Assembly (NCBI GenBank): GCA_905182985.1
Contig: CAJJDN010000032.1
Location: 576,616-640,615, forward strand
Direction: 5' to 3'
DNA: 64,000 nt
DNA from: Paramecium sonneborni
Lineage: Eukaryota; Ciliophora; Oligohymenophorea; Peniculida; Parameciidae
The notes under the pieces were generated by a model that worked only from the letters and a program-made list of their open reading frames with translations, was not told the DNA's origin and did no database searches. The position numbers were made by a program, and so were the translations under genes. Of this stretch, positions 22,998 through 40,614 are shown piece by piece. Within the stretch, counting starts at the first letter, position 1, and each line of letters opens with the position of its first letter.

Positions 22998-24508
22998 ATG
23001 AAAATGAAGAAAATTTTTCCTTCAAATACATAAAACTTTCATTCAGCTCCATAATTTGAATAAGAAAATACAACTGTACTCAGAATGCATTAATCAACAA
23101 TTTCGAAACCTCCACTTTCTGTAGTTCCTAGTGAAGCCAATTAAACTTACTATTAAGTAATAGAAAAAAATAAATTATCATACCTTGAATACTATAGTCA
23201 ATTTAATGAAATGAGATTCATGGAAAATATGGCAGGTTTTTTGAATAAATAAATTAAGGATTAAAATCAAGATCTTAAAAATAAGTACTTTTAGAAAATT
23301 TTCTCAATATGTTTGATGATATGGTTTCTTGTTTAATCGTTATTTAAAATACTTTGCTTCTTATAAACTTCGATAGTGCAGATTTTTTATAACTTTATAA
23401 TGTCTCTCCAAATACTATGGCTGATATATTATTTAAAGACATTAAAGTAAGATTCATATTAAGCAGTTATAGACATTGGAAGGACTTCATTTAGAAATAC
23501 AATTTTCTTCATCTCTTCGATATTTAGAAACTGTTTTAGAAGCCCTTGAATTCAATCCAGAGTTGTCTAATAAAATTCATTAATTGGATGTGAAATAATG
23601 GTCTCAAAAGTGTTATAATCATCTCAATAATTTTATGATTACTCATTAATAAATAAAAAACTCTTAAAGATCCTGTTGTTGTTTTAAATGAAATAAGTTA
23701 ATTTATATATTTATAATAATAATAAATAATGTAAATTCCTAAGAATCCAAATTAAAAATAATTGAAGCCTCATATCCGAAGTTAATCTTTGAATAAATCA
23801 TAATCCTAGAGAAATCCTCCTGAAATAATTCCTATTTTGTTACATTAATATTAAACGCTTTATAAACCAATAAATTATGAAGAAAATGAATTAAAAATAA
23901 CTAATAAAAAATTAAATATTTTTGGTGATCTAATGTTTCCTTCAACTAATTTTACAAAATAAAAAAATCTATTAATTGCAGAAGATTTAACCGAGAAAAT
24001 ATCATCATTAAGAAAGCAAGGAAATTTTAATATGTTAAGATAAAAGGTGAGAGGAAGATTAAAAACATAAATTAATGATTTTGAAAATTAAATTACAATT
24101 AGTTAAAGATTAATTACAGATCCTGGAATTGAAACTTTGAAAACACCTTATTAATAACTTTTAATTGAAAAAGAATAAGCAATATAAAATGGTATTAAAT
24201 ATCCTTATAAAATCTACATAATGAATGATGAAAGAAAAAAGTTGATATCGGATCTGTTAAGGAGTACAAATATGTCTAATATTTAGGATGGCTTTAATTT
24301 AAATTAGATAAAGTAAGATTTAGGTTAAAGAATAAGAAGTTAGATTCGTTATACATAACGAGAGAAAACAAAAAAAGAGTTAACTTAAAAGAAATGTATT
24401 AATAATGCACTTTATTTTTAATCAGCCTTAAATAAACATTCTTAAGAGACAGTAAAATTGAAATATAAATAACATCTTCCTAAAGATTCTAGATTGTATA
24501 TTTAATGA
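22998..24508 (+). CDS. Orphan Gln-rich protein, about 460-480 residues
   Basis: ATG 22998 opens MKMKKIFPSNTQNFHS, a Ser/Thr/Pro-rich head, then LSYLEYYSQFNEMRF. A 23-nt intron (GTTTTTTGAAT...TTAAG, near 23236) and a 26-nt intron (GTAAGATTCAT...TATAG, near 23449) restore a folded-looking middle: LLENFLNMFDDMVS, FSSSLRYLETVLEALEFNPELS, HQLDVKQWSQKCYNHLNNFM. At an A6 run (about 23645) the frame moves one base with no possible intron, then continues TLKDPVVVLNEISQF and a long C-terminal part with FGDLMFPSTNFTKQ, EDLTEKISSLRKQGNFN and RLITDPGIETLKTP, ending TGA 24506-24508. No domain recognised. The A6 break looks like a sequence indel. Confidence 0.7.
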
Positions 24509-24707
24509 AATTTAGTATATATATATAAATACTTAATTAAATATTATTATTAGATTAATTTTAATGATTATTTTGAATGATATGCGAATATTTTAATATC
24601 CAAGATTAAAAAATAAAATAAAAAATAATAAAAATAATTTGAATTAGTCAAATATGTGATGATGTACAGATTAGTATTTAATAATAAAAATAAAATTTGT
24701 TAAAGAA

Positions 24708-28168
<3,461 letters not shown>

Positions 28169-28408
28169 AAATTATATGCATTTTATCATACATATTTTTA
28201 TCAAATTTATCATCAACATCGATCACTTTTTCAAAAGAGATTATTATCCTATCATAATCTTAACTAAAAAATGATTTTTTAGTTTCTTTAAACGCTTTAA
28301 ATATTAGTTGAGAGCTTAAATCCTTTTTATTTATCATTAGAACTTAAAGTTATATTTATAAATTTTATATATAATATTTAATAATAACAATCATTAATTA
28401 AAATTCAA

Positions 28409-29739
28409 ATGAAAAGAGAAGATTAAATACATCTCTCATATTTATAAATTTGGAATGCTATAGACACTCCTGTTATTGAGAGTACGAATATTTATAGTGA
28501 AAAGTTCAAGTAAAGTTCAGAATCTCAATATAATTGCAACTAATCATTTTGTTTACAACATCCATAAAAAAAAGTAATTGAAAATTATTAAATTAAGGCT
28601 AAATATATATTACTTAGTTCTGAAGGTTCAAATTAATACCTTTGTACAAAATGTGCTGTAGTATTTGCATAATAAGGGCATAAAATATAAATAATTGAAG
28701 AAGGTATATTGATATTTATAAATATTCAATAGACAATGCTAAAAAGAAATAAACTGATTCTTTTATAGACTAATTACTCCAAACCAAAGTTGAAATTGAA
28801 AATATTCATTCAAATTTCTTATATACTGAGGCAAATATAAAAAGTTTTTATAATAACTAATAGACCCATGTAATTAAAACCTTTGGAAATGTTGAAAAAT
28901 AACTTCTTTTGGTAATTTTTAATAATAATTTTATAAAAGTGCAAATCTGAAATACTTTTTGCATTGACACAATCACTATGGTCTGGGATATAAACTACAA
29001 ACTAACTAAAAGTCTAAGCCAAATAAATTGAACATCAACTCGGAACTTATATTAATGATATTAAAAATCATTATGATAAAATTGTATAGATGAGTACACT
29101 TCCATTTAATTAAATAATGGGTGGTTATAGTAGCAAACTCTTTAAATTATAATAATATCTAAAAGAACTTTAAGAAAATAAAGTTACATATCTTCATTAT
29201 GATGGTAAAATAAATAATTTAGATTTATTTTTGAAATCATTAAGCTTGTTGAATGAAAATGATTAGTCTTAAAATTAAAGAAATCATGAAAGTACAAGGT
29301 CAAGTTCAGAATAAAAAACTTGCAAAAGTGTTGAAAAAGAAAAAAGAAATTAAGCCAACCTAATAGTAAAGAAGCCAAATGTTATGACAATTCTGAAAAA
29401 AAAAAAATATAAAATTTTAAAATTACTGAGTAATCAATTGAAGAATGGATGGAAAATTCTAATTCAAAGTAAAGAAAAACTGAACCAGCTGAAAAATTAG
29501 CAAGTCCTAATATTCTGTCTCTTAAATTTGTTAAAAAATAAATTAATCCTAATATAGTATCTTTGAAATAAGAAACAAATTAAGCCATGCTTAATAAATT
29601 AATTTCTGAATTCTCCTAAATTAAAAAAGATAGAGCTAAAAAAATGTAATCAAAAACACCTGAATTAGGAAAAAGTGTCTAATAGACAATTTCGAATAAA
29701 TTTTCCCCAAAATTTCTTTATAAAAATTATTACAAATGA
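28409..29739 (+). CDS. B-box-like zinc finger / coiled-coil protein with A-run frame breaks
   Basis: ATG 28409 gives MKREDQIHLSYLQIWN. After that comes a Cys/His cluster, YNCNQSFCLQHPQ...YLCTKCAVVFAQQGHK, with the order and spacing of a B-box zinc finger (C-x-C/H, CxxC, H). It is followed by a helical coiled region (KKKQTDSFIDQLLQTKVEIENIHSNF), as in TRIM-like proteins. Introns of 29 nt (near 28704) and 28 nt (near 28912) restore frame. Near 29335 and again at a run of 12 A (about 29397) the frame fails; the final frame reads ITEQSIEEWMENSNSKQR, ending TGA 29737-29739. B-box proteins usually act in protein interaction or ubiquitin systems; no RING is seen. The C-terminal third is uncertain because of the breaks. 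Confidence 0.65.
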
Positions 29740-30922
29740 TTAATTAATAAATCAATATCAAATTTTGTTGAATCAATTTTATTAGATCATTATTTATCAA
29801 TATGAAATCAATTCTCTAAGTTTATTCTTTTTTAAACTTCTAAATGTCTTTGTATTATTAAATTAGCAATTTTATCTTTAGTAATTATGATTTCATGCTT
29901 CTTAACTTTAGAATGGATAAAAATAATGTGAAGTCTGAACAATATCAAATCAAAGAGGCTCCTTAAAATTTTCTAAATTAAATATAACTTAATTCGGATA
30001 AGAGATTACTCAATTTACTTCATTATAATCAACATCTTGATATTTAATTTTTTTTATGAGTTTAATAAATCAAATTTAAAAGCTGAAAATCCCAATTACA
30101 TAAATACATAGTCGCACATGGAATTCCATTCCTGTTTGTTTGAAAAAAAATTAAGTTTATTCATATGTTTGACCTTAAAATGTGCCCATACAACCATAAG
30201 TAAAAGTTTATGATATTAGAGATAAGAAGTAATATTTACTTTTACATGATAATTTAGAGCAGAAAATAAACAATAGTCTTAGAAACCTAGATAATATTTA
30301 ATTTCACAAACATCTTTTAAAATAAAGAAACCTAAATATAATAATCTTTGTAGATCTTCCCTTTAATAAAATTCTTCTAATTATAAATGACATATATCAA
30401 TATTTTCTCATCCTAATCTTTATGATAAAATTTCTCTTTATTAAAATATCTTGTAATCTATATTTTTATCATTCAATATTTTTTTATCATTAAAATAATG
30501 TTTTTCTATGTTCTCTTTTTAAGTTTTTATATGTTTTAATATTCTATTCACATTTCAACCATCTTTACAATTTTTATGCTGGTCTCCTAACTTCTTTTGG
30601 AATTTTTTATGAAGTAGTTATATCTTAATTAGGCTTGTTGTAAGATTATATCATGAATAATAACAACTTTTAAAATTTAATGCATAATTATGTTAATTGT
30701 AAAAATAAAGTTATTTTTGGATAAGTTATTATTAATTCATTAATACATAAAGCATAAAATAATTCAAATTTAAATTCTTAATTTCTATAACATTTTTATC
30801 TACTCTGACATAAGATGATGAAATTTGAATATTAAAAATGTCTAAAATTAAAATTTTTGTAGTTTATTGAAAGAATAGAATAAGGTAATTTGAAAAAAAA
30901 TTATAAAATAATTATATTATTT
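29740..30922. other. Long spacer with a broken plus-strand ORF
   Basis: From an ATG at 29913 a plausible protein begins (MDKNNVKSEQYQIKEAP, NSDKRLLNLLHYNQHLD) but ends at TGA just after a T8 run (about 30048-30055). Coding-like fragments continue in other frames up to about 30320 (FNKSNLKAENPNYINTQ; VKVYDIRDKKQYLLLHDNL). I could not assemble a gene from them. The rest to 30922 is AT-rich with nothing recognisable and must hold the promoter of the Ca2+ release channel. Confidence 0.4.
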
Positions 30923-33900
30923 ATGGAAGAACAATTACTACAACCTGTTACTTATGGATCAGTGATTTATTTATCAACAGAGAGTAATCTAAATAGTTTC
31001 ATGTTCAGTGATGGATTCATGGATACAAGTGTTAAACTAAAGAGTTTTGAGTCTATTTGTGGAGTGGTAACTTATAAAAATTAAAGGATAGGATTATTAT
31101 GATTTTTCTTTTAGCTTATTCATGGTACTTCCTTTTTCTAGTATTCAATCATTTGAACATTAAGCAAATGTGATTTAAGAATGGCGAAAGAAATTAATTG
31201 ATAATAATGAGAATAGTATTAATAGTTAAATATATTAGAGCTGGAAAAGAGAAGAGAAGCAATATAAGAGATGTGGAATAAATTAGAGTCAGAATATTAA
31301 TTTAATTTGGGAGTAATTTAGAAAAGTTATAATTCTTCGATATGTTTTGCAAGTAGTAACTTCATGTTATTACATATAAACTCTCTTAAATTCCTTACTT
31401 TATACTAAGATGATAATAACAATTTATTGTAACATATGAAGTAATTTTAATAGTCTTCAATTAACTGAGAATCCTGATGAATGTTGCTTTTTCAATTTTG
31501 ATCCATCATTAAAATTATAAAGAGGTAGGTCAGATAATTTTGTTTATGAAGATGAGATTGTATATATTGCATGTGCTAAAAAATATAGTGGTAAATCACC
31601 ATATTTAAGTGTAATTTAAAATGATACTATTATTGGTTTGATAGATTCAAAAGAGAATTGGAAAGTTAATATATATGAATAACCTTATAAAGAATCAACA
31701 TATATGAGAGTTGGATCATGTGTTTGGATATTAAGTTCAGAAATGCCTTTATTCTTTACTTGTTAAAGACCTGAAGATCCATATTATTAATTATATTTGA
31801 CTACTAAAAATCCAAATTTAACTAAAGAAAAGAAAGGTATTTTATATGAATGGTAATAAAATGATAAAAAAGATATAAAAGAACAATTTCTTAATTAACC
31901 TAGAGAATTATTATTAGATGGATTATAAATTTTATTGACTTTAATTAAAGAACCTAAAATTGGATAATCTGATGAATTAAGTCCTTTCGGATTATGGAAA
32001 ATAGAATCTAATGATGTTAAAATTGGAGGTGAATTAAAATGGGATCAAACTTATAGATTAAAAAATATTATTACCGGGTGTTATTTATCTGTTTAAGGAG
32101 CTCCTTAGAATATGAGATTAATCCCATATAATAGATAGAGCAATAGTTCTAAAAATCTTGATTTCTCTTGTACTGAATTTAAATTTGTTCCTATTGATAA
32201 CCTTATTCAATATAAAGGAAAAACTAAATCAATTTAAAAAATATCAAAAGACGCTTTCTTTATGATTCAACATGCTAAAACTGGATTATGGGTTTCACTT
32301 AATTAAAATGAAGGCATTTAACAACCTTATTTATTAGGATATATCAAAGATATTAATACCTATAGATTTAGAGAAGCTTCTTTATAATAGGTATGGGAAA
32401 CTTATTTTATTACTGCAAGTTAAAAGTTATTAATTAAATTCGTAGAATATCCTAGATCTGATTTAGAGAGATAATAATTTGATTTTCTTTTTGAAAGAGT
32501 TAAAGAAATGATTTAATTTTAAAGTGAATTTTTAACTAATAGTCAAGTTGCAAATATGAGTTTAGATTAAGAACCATTATAAGTTTGTAGAGGAAGATAA
32601 GATAGATTCAAAGAATAATATTCATTAGGATTACTTTGTTGGTTATTAATTGAAATATTTCCAACTTTTGATGAATTTGAACTTTATTAAATCAACCCAG
32701 ATCATGGATCCAAATGGACACTTAAAAGAAGAAAAGGTCATTCTAAAATATGTAAAATCATATCATAATTTTAATAGAAAATACATCTATAAAATAAGAA
32801 TCAGAAATTATTAAAAAAAGATATGAAATCTGTTAGTTAGGTTATAAATTGTTAAGTATTTCTGCTACAAGAAATCATGAAAATTAATAATTTATTCTTA
32901 AATTCTTAACTAATTTAAGTAATCATATTGGATTTGGTTCATTTGTTACTTAATCTTTAAAATTATGTTTCAGAGACAACAAAGATATATTAGAAGATTT
33001 GCATAGATAAAAAATTAATGAAATAGCTTAAAACTAATATTAAGATATTTTTTAAGCAATGGCTCATAGACTTAAATTATTTGAACCCTATTATAAGGTT
33101 GAAATTTTATAATTACTTTCTGCATTTACTTCTTAAGAAAATTAATCGATTTATATAAACTAAGAAAAAATCTTTTCAGCTATTGTAGAAAATAAAAATT
33201 TCCTCTTTGGACATCTTATGCGAATTGATTACTTAGAAAACAATCTTCTAGTTGAGTATAGAGTTTTTGTTGAAAGGGAATATGAAAGCAAATAGTTGTA
33301 AATTTAGGAATTCTTTCTAAAACCTCAGGAGTTTCAAAAATTCAATGATAACAAATTTATAGAAATAAGAATACAACAATATTTTCTAGAATAATTAAGA
33401 TTATATGCAAAGTTGTGTCAAAATAGAAACTATGCGTGTGTTAAAAATCTTTAAGAATTATTACCAAGAAAAGCTCTGTTGTATTATTTAGAAACACCTA
33501 TAGATGATGAAATAAAGGCTATTTTGTGTTAATTAATCTTAAATCTGTATATCGATTAAGAACCAAGAAGTATAATAAACAAACCAAGCTTTGTTAGAGT
33601 GTTAAATTATAATAATTAAAGTGGAAAGGATGACATTACAGATCGATTTATAGAAATTAATCTAACAAATGATATTCAAGGCACTTATGCGATTAGAAAA
33701 TGGCTTTTGAAATACTTAAAAGATAAAATTGAATATTTAGATGACTAAATTATTAATGAAGATAAATCAATAAATATTTATAATGAATTAACATATGAAG
33801 TTATCAGATGTTTAAGTTTGATGGTTAAATTTGGATTATTTTCTAAACATGCAAATTAATTGCTAAGAACTACATTGAATAATTAGAATAAAGAACTGAA

Positions 33901-36900
33901 TGATTTAGATAAGGATTTGAAAGATTTAGTTTGTTATTTAGCTAAATTATTAGAATATGACCATAATTACTTTTAGGAATTAAAAATAAATTAAATTAAA
34001 AGATCTTATATGGAAGAAAAGGAAGATTTAAAATATATGATTAATTTAAATATCTTTCAAAAAGCTAAAGTTGAAGAAGAAGAAGAAGAGTAAGGTACTT
34101 CATAAAAAGAATAAGATCTTTCATAGTCTTTTCCTTTTTTGAAAAGGTATACAAGTTTATTCAAATTAATCAAATATTTTACAACGAAAACTTGTAAGTT
34201 TTAATAATAAAGTAAATTCTTTATTTTAATAAAAAAATAAATATGTGCTATCTTTTAAACACTTTTAGAATGGAGAGAAGATATTCAAATTGGTAAAGCT
34301 ATTAATTGGTTTTAAAAGAATCAAAATGACTATTCTAAAATAGATGATGAAAAAAGTGTCGATTAAATAATGCCAAATTTTAGTGTCGATCCTGGTAAAT
34401 TTAAAAAAGATGATGAAAATATTCATCCTGAAGAAGAGATACAAGATTTTGATTATATTCTTGAAAGACCTTTTGTTGAAGTATTAATTTTAGCATTTTA
34501 TTTTGCATAAGATCCTGATTTACAAAATTCTGTTGTAAACTTAATTTATAAAAGGTTTACATAAAGAAAAAAATTGCTATTAAATCTAAAAAAGGTTTCA
34601 CTAGTTTAGGCTGATAATAATTCCTATAAAGCCTTATCTACATTAGTTAATGATATAAAAAATTAAATCAGCTATAGTTAGTCTTGGTTGTAAATAATAG
34701 AATCCAATTTATATGATGAAAAGGCAGAAGAAGCCTTACATCAAACAGTTCAAAAGTTTGATTAAATTTTATAAGAGTTTGAATAGAAATGCGATTCTGA
34801 ATCTTTTATCATTAAATAAAAAATATTCAAACATTTGGGAGGTCATAAGTTAATTTTAAAATTTTTAGAAGCAGGAATTAGAGTTATCTATTCAAAAATT
34901 AAATACTTTCATATTTCTTCAGAGGAAGAAAAAGAATAGCAAAACTCTGCAATAACATCTGGAATGAATAAGGCAAGAAACTTACCACCATTAATTTTGG
35001 AATAAAAAAAACCTGAATCTAAAATTGTAGAAAATTCAGATTAATATTCATATCGAAAATAATTTATTTAATATGTTATTAAGGTTTTTACGACTTGTCA
35101 TAAAATTTTAAGTAAATTTGCCGAGGGGAATAAAAGTAATCAGAATTCTATTTATAAAATATATGTAACTTTACTCGATAAACCAGTTAGAATTAATATT
35201 GGGTAGGTATCGTTTTTACAATCCCTATATAAAAACAATGTGGATTTATGTTTAAAACCTTAAGATTATTGTTTTGATTATGTTTAGCATTTAATAAATG
35301 ATCATGGACACTAACATGAATTTTTAGAAATTCTGCTTGTGTTTTTAAAAGCATCAAAAGAGACAGATTCATAAAAAATATAAATAGCAATAATTTCAAA
35401 GATTTTATCTAATTATAGTTTTTTTGATCCAACTAAAACAGTAATACCAAAAAAGGATTTGCCAGTATTTTATGAGGAAAAGGGTTAAGAAGAAAGGTAG
35501 TTGATGTTTAGGAAGAAATTTATTCAATTAGTTAGTGGATGCATTGGGGGTGACATTAGTGTTAATTTAATTGTTCAACTATAAGAAAATCTTTCAGTAA
35601 GATAATTATTGTAAATGCTATTGAATGATACAAAATCTTAGACTGGATCTTTAGCAATAAAAGAACAAATATTTTCTATATTAAAAATTTATTTTGAAAA
35701 AATTGATAAAGCTTTACATGATTTTTAAAAGTGCTGTGCTGAATTTACAAAGTTGTTGTAAACAGTTTCATTAAAGATGCAATCAGCAAGGATATCAAAT
35801 GAAGATCAATAATTCATAGCATTATATATAGTTAAATTAGTTAATGTTTACTTTGTGAATTTTCTAAAAGATATTGGCATGATTTCTTTAAAAATGTTAG
35901 CTTAAGATTAAAGTATTTAAAAAGAAAAGTTTATATTTTAATTTGCTTAATAATTAGTTAATTCATTGCATAAGTTTGACAAATTGATAATATATAAGGC
36001 AGGTTTTATGGAGTTATCAAACAATTTTAATCTTGAAATTTCTGAAAATTATTTTGATACTTAAGATAATATTGATTAAGAGATATATAACAATTAACAA
36101 TAAGCCTAAGTTATTGTAGAATAAGATTCAGAACAATAAGATAATTCTTCTTCATTTTAATCTTGGAACAATTTTTTAAAATAACTTATTAGAAGTTAAT
36201 CAATAAAAAAAGCAGTTTTAAATGAAAGAATAAAATTTAAAGAAGTAATTTTAAATGTTTAAGACATATTTGAAAAACCAAAAGAAACAATGGATATAAG
36301 ACTTAAGGATTTAATTATATCTAGAGATGATATAATTGTTAAACTATTAAGTTATATTGAACATTGGAAAGAAAGGAAAGCAAGTCGACATACAGTTATT
36401 TTCATAATAAAATCAATAAGAGCATTATTAGAAATAAAGAATGAAAAGTAATTAGTAAAAATGTAAGTTCATTTAGATTCGCTTAAAGCAACATAAATAG
36501 CTTTAAGATTATATTGGAGTGATAAAGTAACTGAAGATTTATACATTTACTAATTAATTAAATGGATAATTGCATTGCTTGAAGGTGGAAACAAGGTTAT
36601 ACAAATGAGTATATTGAATTTAATGAAAATGAATTCAGATAGTGAAGCATTCTTTTTAAAGATATACACTATTTTAACAGAATATATGGTATCTATGCGT
36701 AAAGTAAGAAAGAAGGATGATTAGAAAAAAATAAGGAAAAGAAAATTTATTGCAAAAACATTGTAGGTGATTCAATTATTATGTGAAGGTCATAATAATG
36801 AACTTTAAAATTATTTAAGATAGTAAACTAATTCTAAAGTATCCTATGATATAGTATTATTAATGGTAAAATTGGTAATTTCGAATAGAATATCTGATGC

Positions 36901-39242
36901 GACATATGAATCTCTTGTTTAATGTTTAGATACTTTAACTGAAGTTGTTTAAGGCCCTTGTAAAGAAAATTAAGTTGTTATTGTTACAAGTAAATTTGTT
37001 TCTTGGAGTGTGGATTTGTTGAAAGAAGATTTAAAATTATTTGAATAAAATAAAATAGATATTCCTTAAGTAAAATTAAAAAGATTGAAATTAAAATGTA
37101 CAAATACATTATTAAGTTTAATGGAACTATAAGAAGAGAATGATGAAATAATGAATCTTTTAATGAGAAGTATTCCTGTTACAGTATTAATAAATGAATT
37201 GGCTAAATTCTATTTGTTATATACTTCAATATATAAGAAAGAATATGTTGTTGAATGCTTTAAGACTTATTTAGATGAAAACGATGGTTTTGAAAATAAA
37301 AAAAAGAATGAATGTATTATAGAATATGGATTTAATCTATTCATTATAATCAATATTTTAATGTTGAAGAATAAGAAATCTCAAGAAAGTGATCTTGAAG
37401 AGATTCGTAAATTAATTGAAGAATATTAATTTGTTAAGAAAAAATCCAATTAAGGTTTAGAAGGTCTATTAGATCTTAAAATAAATTTAGATCTTAATAT
37501 TAAAATTAATTTACCTTTCGGTTAAGTAGAAGATGAAGAATCTAATGAATTAAAGAAGGCTTAGGAAATGAAAAAGGCATAGAAAGATGCATATAAATTC
37601 TTTTCTGAAAATACTGTATTCATAGAAATAGCAAGAGATGAATAACTTCATAGAATTTATTTTCCTTTATTACCTTAATGTAAAATGTTATCAAAAGAAT
37701 CCAGAAAAGATTTTTGTGAATAGGTTGATCATTCTTCAATTAGAGATAAATTAGTGTATTTAATGACTTCTGCTGATTAAATGAGAAAAGTAATGGAACA
37801 TGAAGAATTATTAAGGAATTTATTTAAAAGATTAAAAGTTGTAGAATTAATTGCTACTCATAAATTATTATGGGAATAATTAGCATTTATAACTAATGTT
37901 ATAATAAATTTGGTAATTTTATGTTCTTATGGAAATTATGCATATTCTGATTATCTACCAACACCATTCCCTATTAGTTTCAATGGTATTTAATTTACTT
38001 TAGATTGGGTAGTGAAAAATTAATTTTATTATGATACTACTTAGCCTGATTCTGATTTACTTTGGCATGCAAGATTAAATTAACCTCGCCTATTTTATGT
38101 TTCTGATTTTACATGGACTAATACTCTTATTGTTATTTTAGGCTATTTAAATTTAGGATTCTCATTATTAGTCATCACATTTTTTGCTATTAAAAAAGCT
38201 CCACTTTTGATTACAGATATGTGGGTTGAATTTTTAAGTAAACCTATGGGATGTCTAGAAAGAACTATTATGAGTATTGTTATGATAGCTAGATCATTTA
38301 TTAATTGTTTAGTTGACTTTGATTTTGCTTATTTTTGTGGTTATATGGCTTGTATTATTGTTGGATTAGTTATTCATCCTTTTGCATTTGTATTATTACT
38401 TGCTGATTTTCTTAGAATAGCAACTCTTAAAATTGTAATAAAAGCTATTTGGATTAGTAAAACATAAATGGGATTATCATTTTTAGTATTCTTATTAATT
38501 GAATATTATTTTGCAGTGATTGGATACTTATTTTTTTGGGATCAATATTAAGATTAATCATGTTAAATTATGTGGAGATGTTTTTTACAAACATTTGATT
38601 AAACATTCAAAAATGGAGGAGCTATTGGTGATTATTTAGCAGATACTTAATTATAAAATCCAGCTGGTTCTTAATTACCTATTAATTATTAATTGGATTC
38701 AGATTAATAGAATAGATTTATTTATAGATTTATTTTTGATGTTCTTTTTAAATTTATATTAGTGTTCTTGATTATAAATATGGTTGCTGGTATCATTATT
38801 GATACTTTTGGTGCTTTGAAAGATGAAATGTTAGAAAAGTAATCTAATTTAGAAGATTATTGTTTTATCTGTGGAATTTAAAGTGAAAAATTAGATAAAA
38901 GTACCTAATATGGCCATTATTCGCATATTAAAAAAAATCATCATATGTGGAATTATGTATATTACAAGGTATACTTATTTTTTAAACCAAAAAATGATCT
39001 ATCAGGAAATGAAACCTATGTTAAGAGATTAATGATTAATAATGAAATTGATTGGTTCCCCGTTAAGAAAGCAATAGGATTTACAGATGAGGATGAAGAA
39101 GATGAAGAATAAGATGAAGACAATCTGTAACTTATCGAAGAAACATACTAAGAGGTTTATTATTAAATAAATATTTTATTAGGTATAAGAACTTGAATAA
39201 TAAGCTTTATCCACAAATCAGAAATTAAAAATGTTTATTTGA
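30923..39242 (+). CDS. IP3/ryanodine receptor-type intracellular Ca2+ release channel
   Basis: The largest gene here, about 2,700 residues. Near the start the IP3R-like SSDGFMDTSVKL pattern is seen as FSDGFMDTSVKLKSFESICG. A MIR/ligand-binding region follows (GGELKWDQTYRLKN, GCYLSVQGAP, MIQHAKTGLWVSLN). Then RIH-type helical domains (GFGSFVTQSLKLCFRDN, LILNLYIDQEPRSI) and the RIH-associated region. Six TMs lie between about 37870 and 38800. The pore has NGGAIGDYLAD in the selectivity-filter position (GGGIGD in animal IP3Rs), then the pore helix INMVAGIIIDTFGALKDEM. The cytosolic CFICG...H...H zinc-like site of the IP3R/RyR C-terminus follows, and an acidic tail with a short coil ends at TGA 39240-39242. 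Many introns of 23-28 nt were needed (for example near 31415, 32745 and 34188). It should release Ca2+ from ER, cortical or vacuolar stores. The first exon junction (about 31064-31130) is not resolved. Confidence 0.92.
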
Positions 39243-39351
39243 ATAATTAGATTTAAGTTTTTGATTTTTCTATTTCCAATCTAAATACATTCCATATAAA
39301 TATTTTTTCTATTGAAGATAAAAAATTAAAATAATTATTTATTATTGATTA

Positions 39352-40614
39352 ATGTCAGATATTGAAGATTTATCATAAGATAGACAATCTTATCAACGTT
39401 TACAACCAGAGAGATAAAAAGATACCCTACCAAGATGGAAAGTAATATTACATAAAATTGATCTTTTTTCAATGATTCCTACACCAAAGACATACCCAGT
39501 TAGTACCAAAAGAAGCTTAATAGGAACTTTCATTTTTATATTCCTATTTGCTAGTTATATTATCTCTAGTTTTGTTCGTACTTAATTTGATTAATCTAGT
39601 TTTTATTATTGACAATGTTCCTAGATTAAATGAATATACATAATTAGATGATTCAACTTCTATAACAGAAGGTCCTGAAATTGCAATCTAATTTTTATAT
39701 GGAAGCCCCTTTTATGATTCAATTACTAATAATAGCTTATTTAATATATCTATGCAATAGGTTGTTAAATATTTAGATCCAACAAAAGAAGATAATTCTT
39801 CTTAGTAAATTCCTTTAAAGATTTGCTATAGCAAATTCTTAGATTGGATGCCTAAAAATGCTTCAAACTTAGCCTTTTTATGTCCTATGGTTCCTCTAAA
39901 TTTATCTGGACAATTATATTAATCTCAGGAATTCATTTATCCAAGAATTTAAATTGATTATTGTCCTTATAAAGATCCTAAGAAGAATTGTTCAACTGAG
40001 GAAGATATTAAGAAAGTAAATTAAACATCTTATTTAGGTAACTGCGGGAGGAAGATTGTTTCTGTATATTAAAAGTTAAGCCCCTGATGTTAATTTTGTA
40101 ACAGGAAAGGAGACAAATGCATTAACATATTAAGTTTTTTAATACTTTTTAACACCTGGCTTATATAACAGGGCAGAAATTGTATTATAAAAGTAATCTG
40201 TATCTATGACTGGAGACTACTTAACTTAATTTAAAACTAAGCATGAATAGTTCTTAATAGTTAACAGATAATATTTATATGTAACAAATGTAACCTATAA
40301 TGATATGATAACATAAAGGGATTCAGCTATTTATAAGGGATTTTAAATATATTTAAGATTAGATCAAGAAGTCAAAATTGTATAAGTTGTTAAAGATACT
40401 ATTATTAATGTTGTGGCTTAATGGGGGGCATTTTATGGAGTTTTAGTTGGTGCTTTTGCACTCTACTTTTTAAAATATAATTAATAATAGTTTTATAAAA
40501 AGAACAAATAATGGTAATCGATATTATTATATAAGGGCTAATTTTGATTAAAATCAGGTTTTGCATGAGAGTAAGTAATTAAAGGAATCTGAATTTAAAA
40601 GTTTATAAGAGTGA
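39352..40614 (+). CDS. Two-TM membrane protein with large lumenal/extracellular domain
   Basis: ATG 39352 gives MSDIEDLSQDRQSYQRL, then a basic stretch (LPRWKVILHKIDLFSMIPTP) and TM1 (LIGTFIFIFLFASYIISSF). About 300 residues follow with four or more Cys (LKICYSKFLDWMPKNAS; IDYCPYKDPKKNCSTEED) and a beta-rich middle (YQVFQYFLTPGLYNRAEIVLQ). TM2 is GAFYGVLVGAFALYFLKY, then a short Gln-rich cytosolic tail to TGA 40612-40614. Introns of 22 nt are placed near 39572, 40012 and 40513. The N-in, large loop, C-in layout with conserved Cys is common in ciliate-expanded membrane families. I cannot name it. It starts 110 bases after the Ca2+ channel on the same strand. Confidence 0.75.

Noticed and set aside
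22577..23060. 160-codon TGA-free plus frame
   Set aside because: Composition degenerates to K/Q/I/L, it overlaps the next gene's start, and TGA is rare by chance at this AT content.
28169..28408. Signal-peptide-like ORF overlapping the ABC transporter stop
   Set aside because: Starts within the terminal TGA region and ends after about 50 codons with no downstream continuation.
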